A DNA stretch of 44,022 bases from Gymnopus androsaceus JB14 (taxonomy: Eukaryota > Basidiomycota > Agaricomycetes > Agaricales > Omphalotaceae). Positions 32,516 through 43,419 of the stretch are shown here, in pieces. The position numbers and the translations under genes were made by a program. Numbering within the stretch: the first letter of the stretch is position 1; each line of letters starts with the position of its first letter. The stretch spans positions 34,524 to 78,545 of the forward strand of contig ML769694.1 in the NCBI GenBank assembly GCA_009733575.1, given 5' to 3'. Below the pieces are notes generated by a model. The model had not been told where the DNA came from, did no database searches, and saw nothing but the letters and a program-made list of their open reading frames with translations.

Positions 32516-34995
32516 CAGTGATGCCGCGGTCCGGTTCACGAACCGACAGAACCCGGTCCGAACCTGCACCGAACCTTAGGTTCAGGTGCGGTTCAGCAAA
32601 TTTTTTGCACCGAACCTCAAGGTTCAGGTGCAGGTTCGGAGAATTTCTGAACCCAATCTATAGGTGCACCGAGATTCGAACCGTCGAACCTCCAACTCAA
32701 ATGGCGGCAGTAGAAAAAGAGTTGATGCAAGAGCACAGCCTTGGCCCTCACAGCCCACATTCCGGTCCGCCTAAATGGTAAAATTTCTGCTCTCTTCATG
32801 CCTCCTCGACTCCGAGATCAGCCAGACGCAAGCCTGATAGTGAAAGGTCGTCGGAAGATAACTGCCGCAGGGAATAGAGTCCCTAGGGAGGTTGCAGGTA
32901 TGTATGTATATTCCAAACTATTTTAATACTGATTAATGTATAGAAGGCGTCGCTGTGAATCAAGAAACCGGACAGTTGAAAGATGCCGCTGAAATTGACT
33001 TCTATGAATCCGAAAGTGACGAAAGACCTATTGCAAGTAAGTAACTGCTCCGTGATCCGTCATATACGTACTATTGTGTATAATCCGTGAAATTCTAGGT
33101 AAACGAAAAGCCAATGGTCACGGTAATCATCCGTTCTTCAGCCAGGCTGAAAAACGGCGCAAGGTCGGGATCTCATTGTTTTTTGCTGTATATTTTTTAC
33201 TTATATTCTCATCATCAATAGACGTTGTCCGACAACGCTGCAAATGAAGAGCCAGAGGACCTAGCCCCGAAAGGATCTGAAAGTGAAATGGACCAAAGTG
33301 ACGACCCAGATGCTGTAGCCGAAGATGAGGAAGATGAAGAAGATACAGGTGAAATGGTCAACAGAGATGAGCTAGAAGATCCTGAGGAGACTGCTTATTG
33401 GGAAGTTATGCGCAAATCAGGGCAACAGGTATGTGATCAACTTCTTTTGTGCCATAATTTATTTTAATGAGTCATTTAAGACTACGCGCAAGAAGAATGA
33501 CGCGACCCGGGACCCGGGACCTTCGTACACGATGGGGTAGCTTGTACCACTACTTCAAGCGGATGATGCAAATTCGCAAGGTGAATTTTTGACTGTTTCG
33601 CTGGTTGGTAATGGCTGATCTTATGCTTAGGCACTCGATGTCTTCTGCTGCCTGGCAGATGATAACGTAGATGTTCCGGAGCTTGAAGGTGGCAAGCAAT
33701 ATTCGTACTACAAGCTATCAAATGATGAATGGAACATTATTCGTCGTTGTACGGAGGCGCTAGAGGTAGGTGCCCACATTCATGAGTACAATTACTGACC
33801 TATTCTTTTATAGATTGTCTCAAAGCTAACAACAGAACTTGGCAAAGAGAGGCTCGCCACGTGTCAAAAGGTTTTTCCTATTCTTGAACGGGCACAAATC
33901 AAGTGGGAAGAGCTGCTAGCTGACGCAAATTATGCACCGGTTGCACCTGCACTTCAAGCTGGCCTTTACAACATGAAGAAGTGGTACTGTACAGCAATAG
34001 ACTCCCCCATTTATTTTATTTGTCATGGTATTATTCACATTTTTTATTACAATTCCACTGCTCATTGTTTATAGTATTGGATCCTGCACGAAAGCTCTCA
34101 TTCCTCAACAAGTTCTGGGAGACAGAGTGGATTGAGCATGGTAAAGACCAGTTGGAGCATGTGGTAAGCCTGTCCGATTACTGGATATCTTCTGCACTCA
34201 TTATTCTCCTTAGTTTCTCCATCATAAAACAATTGTCGAAAGGGAAGCTCCTGTTACAGCTGTAAACAGTGCTCCAGCATTGCAGTTGCTTGCTTCATCA
34301 GGTAAATAAATTGTTTTTACAGGCAATCATTGAATTCTAATAAATTTCTTCAGGTTCCGATGACTGGATGGATGCTCTGATGGATTCAGATCAGGATGAT
34401 GACTCCTCTTCCGCAGATCCCTGCAAAGAATTGCATGATTACCTTGATGGAAAGCTAGTTCCACGAACACTTTGCGTTAACATAGTTGCATGGTGGGGGG
34501 TAAGTCTACATCCTTATGTAACACCACTGTCTGTGACTGCTAATTTGGGTACAGCTTAATCAGTATGAGCATCCGGTGCTAGCTCGCATTGCACGTGACT
34601 ATCTTGCGATTCAAGGATCTGCTGCATCAGCGGAACGTTCATTTTCGAGCTCGGGAATTACAGATGCAGCAAGGCGGGCCCGTTTAGGGGACGAGCTCTT
34701 TGGTGAGATGCAGGAACTCAAAGGTGCTTATCGTGATGGACGTTTGGAGGCCAACAATGAGGCATGGATGCATGTAGAGCCTAGTTTTGCATAAATACAT
34801 AGTTTTAGCCTATAATGAGTGATTTTATGGGCTGAACCTGGTTCAAACCCGGTGAACCTCCGAACCTGAACCTGTGAACCTGCACCGGAGGTGCAGGTTC
34901 AAGGTTCGAAATTTTTTGCACCGAACCTGAGGTTCAGGTTCGGGGTTCAGGAAAATTTGGAGGTTCGCGAAGCGAACTGAACCGCGGCATCACTG
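32516..34995 (+). mobile_element. hAT-family DNA transposon, 2480 bp, complete ends and 8-bp TSD
   Basis: The ends are CAGTGATGCCGCGGT and its exact inverse, flanked by the 8-bp duplication ACTAAATT (32508-32515 and 34996-35003), the hallmark of hAT insertion. Both subterminal regions carry many GGTTC/GAACC repeats within about 150 bp of the ends, which in hAT elements act as transposase binding sites. The clean ends and exact duplication suggest recent insertion. The internal gene is defective (next entry), so mobility would depend on a full-length relative elsewhere. Confidence 0.95.
32798..34794 (+). pseudogene. hAT transposase, internally deleted
   Basis: The N-terminal exons read MPPRLRDQPDASLIVKGRRK, NQETGQLKDAAEIDFYESES, HGNHPFFSQAEKRRK and an acidic stretch DDPDAVAEDEEDEEDTGEM. 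After TRKKNDATRDPGPSYTMG there is a stop at about 33540. The sequence then resumes inside the catalytic region: YYKLSNDEWNIIRRCTEALE, IVSKLTTELGKERLATCQKV, LDPARKLSFLNKFWETEWIE. The C-terminal hAT dimerisation domain is intact (HPVLARIARDYLAIQGSAAS, then AERSFSSSG). The part that should hold a BED finger and the first two catalytic Asp residues appears to be missing around 33540-33630. Introns are short and GT-AG. Confidence 0.85.
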
Positions 34996-35003
34996 ACTAA
35001 ATT

Positions 35004-35473
35004 GCTCAAAATTTGTTGTTGTTGCATTGTATAGCAAGCAGCTCAACTACTAACCTCAAAATCTTCACAAATTACACCATGTAACTTAGACCGCCCGTTA
35101 CCACTGGTAGCACCAAAATTCTGCCCATTTTATGACTTTTTTTTGCTGATAATGCCCCGAAAAATCTGAGAACTTGCTATTGGGCCTGACAAGTACAAGG
35201 GCTTTTTGGACAAAGGAAAAGAGGCAAGTGGCCTTTAGAATGATAGAATATGCCAGAAAGAAGCTATTTGTAGCAGGATGTTGCACTGAAGAGCAGGAAA
35301 AGCTCTCCACTGTGTCAGGTACACATGCAGCCTCAATGTTTTTGTGTTCCAATCTCACTTTTCATTGCTCCTAGGATTAATATCAATTTTATACACTGCC
35401 TGAGCACCTTAAAAGGACATAATTCATGCAATTTTTCCTTCAACAACATCCACAAATTTTGAAAATGTCAGTG
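35004..35473. other. AT-rich intergenic, nothing recognised
   Basis: Lies between the hAT element and foldback element 4. Frames at 35098-35374 on both strands have no domain resemblance. Confidence 0.4.
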
Positions 35474-35475
35474 CT

Positions 35476-35593
35476 CATCAGCAAAACCTGTGAGATCCCA
35501 TAGCAAGGTCCCCCTCTGTCCAGTTCTGTGCAGAGCTGTGCACAGAACTGGACAGGAGGGCCTTGCTATGGGATCTCACAGGTTTTGCTGATG
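35476..35593. mobile_element. Foldback element 4, 118-bp near-perfect palindrome
   Basis: CATCAGCAAAACCTGTGAGA at the left is mirrored by TCTCACAGGTTTTGCTGATG at the right, and the inverted repeat extends almost to the centre (CAGAGCTGTGCACAGAACTG). CT flanks both sides (35474-35475, 35594-35595). The interior shares CCCATAGCAAGGTCCCC with element 3. Confidence 0.9.
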
Positions 35594-35876
35594 CTGTTGA
35601 ACAATTTCAAGCCTTCTGGTCATTCTTTTGGGATATAGATACTTTGAAGCATTACATGTTCAAATATATAATTCGTACCTTTTGCAGTGCTGCTTGCTAT
35701 TCAATGCAATGCTAATGAATTGAGCGGTTTAGCGCCTCATATATACCCTAGGTGGCAATTGAATCATCGTTTCTGTCATCAATGAGTTAACAACTTGGCT
35801 ATAATAAGTTACGGTTGCCCAACAAAAAAGTACAACTCGATATTTAATTCGAAATTTTCTGCTCAGTCTCCAGAGC

Positions 35877-37033
35877 TCAATTCTCCATAGCGTATGCTGG
35901 AGGAGGAGCCATTCTAACCCCTGGCTCTTCATTGGTGACAATCAGCTGCTGCAGGCGCTTTTCATTGAAGTAAGCAGGCTGCGCTTTAGCCAGGGTACTG
36001 CCACTACCACCTTGGGATGAAGGAGCCCCAGCTCCAGCGTCAGAGCTTCCTGCCCATGTCGAACTAGGCATTCTACCATACCCACTCTCGGGCTGAGGAT
36101 ATACCGACTGGTAGCTGAAGCCTTGTTGCGTTGGTGCAGCAGGAAAAGGGCTGCCACCGAGTGATAAAACAGGAAGAGGGGGATAGGGGCTAAAATCACT
36201 GTAAGGCTGAAAGGCATCGAGTGGTACGATAGGGGTGGGAGGATTTTCCGCAAGAATTCCCTTTCCTTCCCAAGGCTGGACGACCTGTCTCTGACGTCTT
36301 TTACGGCAAAGGTAGATAAAGAAGAAAGCAAGAATAGCAGCCAGAAAGACACCTCCAGCGGCACCTCCAGCTATGACTCCAACATTTGATTTGGAAGATG
36401 GTACTGTAGATGGCTGTGGGGAATTATCCTCAACTGTGACACTAAACAATAGATTGCAGTGAGTCTTGATTATCCCTGTACATTAAATAGAACTTACTTG
36501 AAGCCATCGACGATAATCCACTCTATTTGTGAAGGGTCGGAGATGTTTATTGAGAACATGGACAACATATGTGAGCCATTGGACAGCCCAGTGAATGCAT
36601 GTCGCGCTGCGGAAGGCACAGTAGCGGCGCCATCGTCAGCAGGTGTAGCGGTTGTATCCATTAACGAAACTGTGATGTTCGAACCACCATCAAGGGAGAG
36701 AACAGTAGATACATTGTACGGCCAAAGCGGCGAGAAGTAGTAGACCGCAACACCTGGTGGTAGTTGGATCGGATGTCAGTATTATACCAGATAGGTGTGT
36801 TAACTGGTACCTGTGAATTGAAAGACTGCTGAAGCACCGGTTAAATTCCAGGCCAAGTCATGGGATCCACCATAATCGTAGCTCTCCGCAATATTTATTT
36901 CCCAGCCCACCAAAGGGAGGTATGTAACATTATCATTGTTGTCGTATGTAACGTTCCTTAGTATGGCAAAAGAACGTTCAAAATATGAAGCAAAAGAAAG
37001 AGCAGCCCCAAAAAACTTGAAGAAAGTTGACAT
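35877..37033 (-). CDS. Single-pass membrane protein with glycosylated ectodomain and Pro/Gln-rich tail
   Basis: Three exons (36811-37033, 36498-36753, 35877-36441) join in frame to 347 residues. The start MSTFFKFFGAALSFASYFER is a plausible signal or signal anchor. The ectodomain contains many N-glycosylation sequons (NVTYD, NVTYL, NLTGA, NVSTV, NITVS, NGSHM, NISDP). A low-complexity stalk precedes one TM helix, VGVIAGGAAGGVFLAAILAF, then a basic stop-transfer CRKRRQRQ and a cytoplasmic tail rich in Pro, Ser, Gly and Tyr, ending PPPAYAMEN. This layout is frequent in agaricomycete genomes as an uncharacterised family; a sensor or cell-wall role would be inference only. Introns are 57 and 56 nt with GT-AG ends. 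Confidence 0.85.
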
Positions 37034-37655
37034 TGCGTCCGAGTTAAACAGGGAGCACAACGGTGGCCAACCAGGTGCTCAACGTGGGGTCTTAAACAAA
37101 AATAGAAGACTAAAGCGAAAGTGTCATTCATCTTCATATAATATGATAAATGAAATCTCTTGCAAAAGATGGGAAGCCACTGTTACCAGTCAATTATCAG
37201 ATCACACTCAAGGAAGACGGTGATGTGCAATGCTGTACAGTGCTCATAGCACTTAAAGCATTCATAGCAAGAGTACTCGCTTTGCAGTGAGTCTCATTCA
37301 ATCTGTATGATGCTGTACAGAATGACAATTCACTTGAATGTCATCTGTCAGGATTTCATCGAATACATAATGTTTGGATTATTTCCACGGCTTTCTGAAA
37401 ATGGCGACATACGGTTAGACAGAAATACTCAAAAAAGATATCAAATTGACGCATTCATATTATTAAAAGTGTTATCACCCCAAACCGTCATCCAGTAATC
37501 CCTATCTTACTCTACTAGAGTACCACGAATATTGATACTTAATACCTACAAGGGTATATTAGACATTTGACATGCAGTGACATTTGCGCAGCCAAACTCG
37601 GGCGCCGATCAGCTGGTTTGCAGATGTATGAGAGTATACTAGCCCCATAACTCCC
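37034..37655. other. Promoter side of the membrane-protein gene; no other gene recognised
   Basis: Short frames only. Around 37215-37320 the phrase GCTGTACAG recurs. The right end meets the 3' end of the split minus-strand reading frame described below. Confidence 0.4.
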
Positions 37656-37743
37656 ATCACATCACCAATCATTATGCTTGTCATCCTCCAGTATAGAGAT
37701 GCTGTCTTCTAAAGATTGTGGGCAATAGTGACAGAGGCAAGTG

Positions 37744-38021
37744 CATCAGTAAAACCTGGGTGAAGTGGATAGCACTGGATAGTGCTATCCAGCACTCATA
37801 GCACCCATAGCACCCATAGCAAGGTCTCCATCTATCCAGAGCTATGGGCTGCTATGGGCTGCTATGAATTGCTATAGAGCATGACATCTGTCAATAGGCA
37901 ATATAATTTGGGAAGTCCATAGTAACTCATAGCTTCCCATAGCAATTCATAGCAGTACATAGTTCTATGGCTGCTATGGCTTGCTATAACAGCTATGGCA
38001 ATTATCCAGGTTTTGCTGATG
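37744..38021. mobile_element. Foldback element 5, 278 bp
   Basis: Ends CATCAGTAAAACCTGG and CCAGGTTTTGCTGATG are flanked by TG on both sides (37742-37743, 38022-38023). The interior is packed with CTATGG/TAGCA motifs in both orientations (CATAGCACCCATAGC, GCTATGGGCTGCTATGG) and shares CCATAGCAAGGTCTCCATCT with elements 3 and 4. Confidence 0.85.
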
Positions 38022-38096
38022 TGAGAATGGAGTCCTGAGTAAGTGGAGGTCCAGATTCAGAGCATATGTCTTTAAGATGTTCATCACATATCAGAA

Positions 38097-38889
38097 GGAT
38101 CATTCTATTTGACAACCCCCTTGCTTGACAACAACCCCCCTTAACAGACAACCCCCTTGGAGTGCTATTCAGCAACCCTGTCACACATTTTGAATTGTGA
38201 CTTTGCTTTTTTTCTTTTCAAAGATTTATGTCCTACTTAATTTTGAAAAGTGACAATTACCACTGCCTATTCTTTGTCACTACTATTGTGGTATTAATGG
38301 CATTGGGTACCTGAGCCTTACATCCTGTTTTTATTTCAAGTTCATTCATGGTACTGTATCATTTTGAGTGAGAGTACTTACACCCATAGTGATACATTAC
38401 AGCTTGGATCTGCCAGTGCACTGCTTCAGATTAAGCAACCAAAACTGGAATTTCATTGGTTCACTCAGCACTGGGCCTGAATATACATTAAGATCATAGA
38501 AATTGGGAAGTTCACATCCTGCTTCATGTGTTCTGTCAACTCCCACTCAAAACAATACAGCATACTTACTTATAGGGTTCCAACTTCTCAAAATTACCTA
38601 CTGGACCACTAAGTAATAGTACTCAACTCCCTGCCAGAATGTAAGTACTTCTCTGATATACTTAGTTTACTGTTTGGGCACTTACCTAGCTGCTGCCCTT
38701 ACTGCTTATGTTCATTTCCCCCTCTTCATTCTGAAGGGAATTAACAAGTCACAAGAGCAAATTGTATGAAATACTCAATTTTGACTTCTTTGGCATATTT
38801 GGGATCTATGACCATTTGTGACAACAACTGGGTTGCTAAATAAGCAAAGGGTTGTTTCATGGCAAGGGGGTTGTCAAATAGAATAATCC
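38097..38889. mobile_element. 793-bp MULE-like non-autonomous element with 9-bp TSD
   Basis: 28-bp terminal inverted repeats with one mismatch start GGATCATTCTATTTGACAAC. The exact 9-bp duplication ATATCAGAA lies outside both ends (38088-38096, 38890-38898). A 9-bp TSD is typical of Mutator-like elements. The left terminus repeats CAACCCCCTTG several times (38115-38160). No transposase frame is seen inside. Confidence 0.88.
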
Positions 38890-39105
38890 ATATCAGAATA
38901 CCCTCTTGCCCATTCTGTTTGGTTGAGCTCACAGTAGGATGAGGAATTTTGGGAGTGGAGGCAGGACAATCATCAGCAGGTTCACTCAGGTTGCAAATGA
39001 CAATGCAAAATGACTTGGGACCACCAATTTGACTACATAAAGACTCATTGAACACTACCTGTCCACTGAAATGATAACCATCACTCAGGTCCTAAACATG
39101 CTAAC

Positions 39106-40184
39106 TGACATGGTTCTTGTCATAACTGACCAAAATGCATTCCACTATTTTATTCCCAAATTATGATGGAGTTCCTCTGGGCCATGCATCCAAGTTGCTG
39201 TGCCAGCTCTTAGCAATGGTGATTGCAAAAATATATGGAAAGTGACAGCCCACCTGTTTTTAAGCAATATCTCAACAACAACTTGGAAGTTTCACTAGGT
39301 CCAGGTTGTTGAGTTTATCTGGAGTACATTTCTGACTTTCTGGCCATGTTTTGACTTTCTGCCAATGATTATGAATATTTGTATGAGAATTAGCTGCTAT
39401 ACTTATAAGGAATTGTTAAAAACCCACAAAATCTACAGGAATGGAATTTTTTTTCTTCAAGCTAAGTCATGATCACCATTGGAAAGAGCACCCTTGAAAA
39501 CTGGGGTGGGAATTCTTACCTCAACAATATCATTACATCTGGCTCCGCAATTTGAGCTGAAAATGTGTCAGTTTTAGCTGTGTTGGGCTATTTTTGGTAT
39601 TTTAGAGCAATTTCATCCAAGGGGCTGCAAAATTCTTGGAACCAGCCTTTTGGTCAGACTAACTAACTATGTAAGTGCTCCCACACACCATATATGGTAT
39701 ATCAAGATTAGATATTGTTGAATGTATCTTTCTGCTTCAAAGCTACCAGTCACACTGCCAATGATTACACTTCAGCCAGGCTAATGTACTGTGAGAACTG
39801 AATTATTTCAGTGCATAAGATAAATGTACTTTTTCGTACAAGTATATAAAATAAATATTTCAATGAACTTATGAAGGAATTACATGTTGAATGTATGATG
39901 ACATCAGTCATCATCTCAGTCATATGACGCTATCAGTCATTGCTGAGGTAGTCTTACTCAGCCTAAGTAGTATCTTAGTAAGTAGTTTTATGGACAATAT
40001 CATAGGTCATGCACATAGAACATACTAGAAGGATACTACCATATATGTAATGAATACAGTACTACAGTATATAAGGACTCCAGTAGTACTGCTAATGATA
40101 ACAACTTCTACTAATCTTTTTCCTCTCTCTATCTGCTCTACAAGCTTAATCACTTGGTGAGTACTAGTCACTGCACCTCCTAGC
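39106..40184. other. AT-rich stretch; possible LTR fragment at about 39890-40155
   Basis: No gene seen. From 39893 (TGTTGAATGTATGATGACAT) the sequence has the look of a Copia-type LTR: short inverted CATCAGTCATCATC motifs, a TATATAAGGACTCC promoter-like box at about 40079, then a pyrimidine-rich tract (CTTTTTCCTCTCTCTATCTG). A matching CA end and target duplication were not found, so this is tentative. Confidence 0.3.
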
Positions 40185-40553
40185 TTATATGCTGCACAAC
40201 ATTACATTTAGACCCTCTGAATTTTGAATTTTAAACAGACTTCCAAATAGTGATTCTTGATGACATGTACCTTTATTCCTTTCTACTTTGTCATCTCCCA
40301 ATCTCACCGGCACTAGCAACACATAACCCAGAAAGGATGCATACACCCAAATCAACCTTGGCTCACTGCTTACATGAATCTGCGGCACAAATTCCGCAAT
40401 CACTTTGAATCCCAAATCCTGCATAATACGGTATCCTTCTTCCCTCATCCAAAATCTACTCAGTTTCACCCTCGATAGTCGAGCCTCTTTATTTCCTCCC
40501 TTAGCTTCCTTGCTCCATACTGGAAATCTAAAATATAATTCCATTATGATCAA
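40185..40553 (-). CDS. Hypothetical 122-codon frame downstream of the NLR gene
   Basis: Minus-strand frame MIIMELYFRFPVWSKEAKGG... GYRIMQDLGFKVIAEFVPQI..., ending at 40185. Its composition is protein-like, with alternating hydrophobic and charged residues, and it begins about 90 bp after the NLR stop. No family recognised. It may be an exon of a small gene or a relic. Confidence 0.3.
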   Translation of the reverse strand: MIIMELYFRFPVWSKEAKGGNKEARLSRVKLSRFWMREEGYRIMQDLGFKVIAEFVPQIHVSSEPRLIWVYASFLGYVLLVPVRLGDDKVERNKGTCHQESLFGSLFKIQNSEGLNVMLCSI

Positions 40554-42904
40554 CCTAACCTTTAACAGTTTAGATTATTACTGGTAAGTCTCATTACTAT
40601 CATTCCTCTTGCACTTGACTCCTCCTTTTTGTAGAGGCTCAACATTGATCAACACATTTCACCCAATCTTCACCATATACACAAATTTCAAAAGATATCT
40701 TAGTGTATCCCACCTGGGATATAATGCAGGTGTTCCGAGGTCTCCATAAAAAATTCTGAAACTGGTGAGGAATCCAGATTATACCATGAGGATGATTAGG
40801 AAAAGTGATCCATCCATCTCTTGACAAGCTCCAGTTATCATTTGCTAGTACTCAGGTTAGATACCAACTTGGACAGAAAAGAATTCAAAAACTACCTTTC
40901 AATTTTGGATATTGATGTGTAAATGCAGGCGTTTGAGAATGAATGGTGGCATACCGGGTCCTTAATGTTTCATGATCAGAGCCAGAGAGAATGCTGGTTC
41001 CATCAAGTGAGAAGACCACTGAAGGGATTCCAGATTGTTGCTCTTTGAAAGGATCACCTATTTGTGTTGACAGTACACCAGTGGTGGCATCCCAGATCCT
41101 CAATGTCTCATCATAAGACCCAGACACAATCCTGGTTCCATTGGGTGAGAAGGCCACTGAAGCAACTCCAAGGTGATGCCCTTCCAGAGGATCACATATC
41201 TGTGCACCAGTGGTGGCATCCCAGATCCTCAATGTCTTGTCATCAGACCCAGACACAATTCTAGTTCCATCAGGTGAGAAGGCCACTGACATGATGCGAG
41301 AGCAATGCCCTTCCAGAGGATCACTTATCAGTGCACCAGTGGTGGTATCCCAGATCCTCAATGTCTTGTCATAAGACCCAGACACAATCCTGGTTCCATC
41401 AGGTGAAAACTTCACTGAAGTGACTGTATCATGATGCCCTTCTAGAGGATCACCTATCTGTGCACCAGTGGTGGTATCCCAGATCCTCAATGTCTTGTCA
41501 TAAGACCCAGACACAATTCTGGTTCCATTAGGTGAGAAGGCCACTGAAGTGACTCTATCATGATGCCCTTCCAGAGGATCACCTATCTCTGCACCAATAG
41601 TGGCATCCCAGATCCTCAGTGTTCCGTCATAAGAGCCAGACACAATTCTTGTTCCATCAGCTGAAACAGCCACTGACATCACAATATCATGGCTCTTCAA
41701 TACTATCTCAGGAAGCTGCATTTGTACTTGTTTCTCTATCCTCATGGTCCTTCCTAATTGAGGCAGACATCCCAAATTGCTTGGCAAAAAAGGGAGAATG
41801 CTTAGGTACAAGTGTGGTGTCATGCCTCGCACCTCCCCACTTGAAAATTGCATTAATACATTGTGGAGGTATTTCACTAGCAATTTTGCTGCTGACATGC
41901 TTTCAGTATTTGATAGTTTCTATTTATATTGAGTGTTGTTGTACTCGCTTAGTGAGATACCTTTGAGACTTACCTTCAGCACAGCATCCATAGCTCCTCC
42001 ACATTGTGGTAACAGGCCCAGTATACTCATTGCTTCAATCCAATATATACCCTTTTTCTTTAAGAACTCTTGTAGTCTCAATCTCTCATGCTCCTGGATT
42101 TTACATTGGATAAAATGATTACCCCAAAACTGGCATGAATACTGAATTGTTTCTCCTATATTTTCCTTGATTCTCTCCAAAATGTTGGGTACTTTCTGGT
42201 CTGGTATAAATGATGAAGGAAGACCACAAATATTGAATCTCAACTGATCCATTATATCAAAACATGCAAGGGTCAATTTCAAATGCTGACATGCAGGTTG
42301 ATATGTTGTCCCATCAACCCTCTTTAGTGTAACAAGGAATTCAGGAAATGATGCATGGAAGGTATAGATACAGCTATTCTCCTTGGAAATGTAGAAGACA
42401 GCTTGCAGGTTATTAATGAGATATGTTACATCATTCTCTTTAATCCTCATGAGCTCAGCAATAACATTGCATGGTAATGGTTTTCCTACTGAGATAATTG
42501 TGTAGATGATCTGCCAATCTTCCTCAGCTTCACAATACAGTCTGTGTTCTGGAATTGCATTTCTGATAATTCCAGCATAAAGTTGTTCCAAATCCTCTGA
42601 ATTCATCCCTTGTTTCAGAGAGTCATCCAGTCTCTTTTTCTGTCTTCTTTGGTTGCCTCCATCCTTTACAAATTTAATCACAGTAGATGCATAAATGAAA
42701 AGATTTCCACACAGGATTTTGAGCCTGTTTAGATCCTCCTCCGATGGAGATATATCTTTTAGCTCAGCCTTCACATAAGTATATATATCCTCCTGGACTT
42801 CACTTTCTTCTACATCATGAAGGATGAATTGTTGAACTTTGTGAATTGACATATCATCTGCAAGCTTTGAGCTCAGAAGGACTCGAATTTCCTGATCTGG
42901 CCGG

Positions 42905-43419
42905 TATCACAAATCCCTTACTCACCTGCTATGGATTTGGAGGTTGGCAACAAAGGTTAAGCTGAGTGTGTAGAAAGAGAAGTGCTTGTGTGAAGACAAT
43001 GAAGATGTTATTGAGTCTGAGGTCTCTGAGCTCAGACCAGTCTACTTATATACAAAGGGACTGGGACCCCAGTCACTACTACATAAGACCCATGATACCT
43101 ATCCATGTGGGTCTGAAACAAGGGGTAGATCAACCCTGTTGGGATGGAGATAACATCTCTACAAGGGTGGAGCAACCCTGTTAAGATGGAGATAACATCT
43201 CTACAAGGGTTGGGTAACCCTGCAAGGTGGAGATAACATTCCTGCAAGGGTTGAGTAGCCCTGCAAGGTGGAGATAACATCCCTGCAAGGGTTTGATGGA
43301 GTAGCTAAGAAGCATATGTACATCTATACTAGATAATAAAAGTGTCAAGATAATGCACTAAGATAAGATAATAAAATATGTCACAGATAAGATATAATGA
43401 AATAGGGAAATCTGTGACA
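42905..43419 (-). mobile_element. Solo LTR of an LTR retrotransposon, 515 bp, 5-bp TSD
   Basis: On the minus strand it begins TGTCACAGATTTCC and ends GGGATTTGTGATA, flanked by the 5-bp duplication CCGGC (plus strand GCCGG at 42900-42904 and 43420-43424). A TATA box (TATATAAGTAG, minus strand near 43045-43055) gives its orientation. No internal retrotransposon genes are present, so it is a recombined solo LTR. It sits inside the NACHT-coding exon. Confidence 0.88.
43120..43292. repeat. 41-bp tandem repeat inside the solo LTR, four copies
   Basis: The block TGGAGATAACAT recurs with spacing of 41-42 bp at about 43145, 43187, 43228 and 43269, each with a CAAGGGTTG(A)GTA-like partner. The position upstream of the LTR TATA box suggests an enhancer-like U3 repeat, as seen in many LTRs. 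Confidence 0.8.

Larger units (their letters stand above)
37656..39105 (-). pseudogene. Reading frame split by two transposable elements, family unrecognised
   Basis: On the minus strand a frame starting after a TTTAG acceptor near 39097 reads DLSDGYHFSGQVVFNESLCS... to ...SSTKQNGQEGILI. It is interrupted by the MULE-like element at 38097-38889, resumes in frame with CDEHLKDICSESGPPLTQDS, is interrupted by foldback element 5, and resumes in frame with LCHYCPQSLEDSISILEDDK before a TGA near 37656. Removing each element with one copy of its target duplication leaves the frame open, which argues that this was a real gene before the insertions. I do not recognise the protein; it might itself belong to an older mobile element. 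Confidence 0.6.

Noticed and set aside
32660..32690. GGTTCGAATC on the minus strand resembling a tRNA B box
   Set aside because: It lies among the GGTTC subterminal repeats of the hAT element, and no matching acceptor stem or A box was found.
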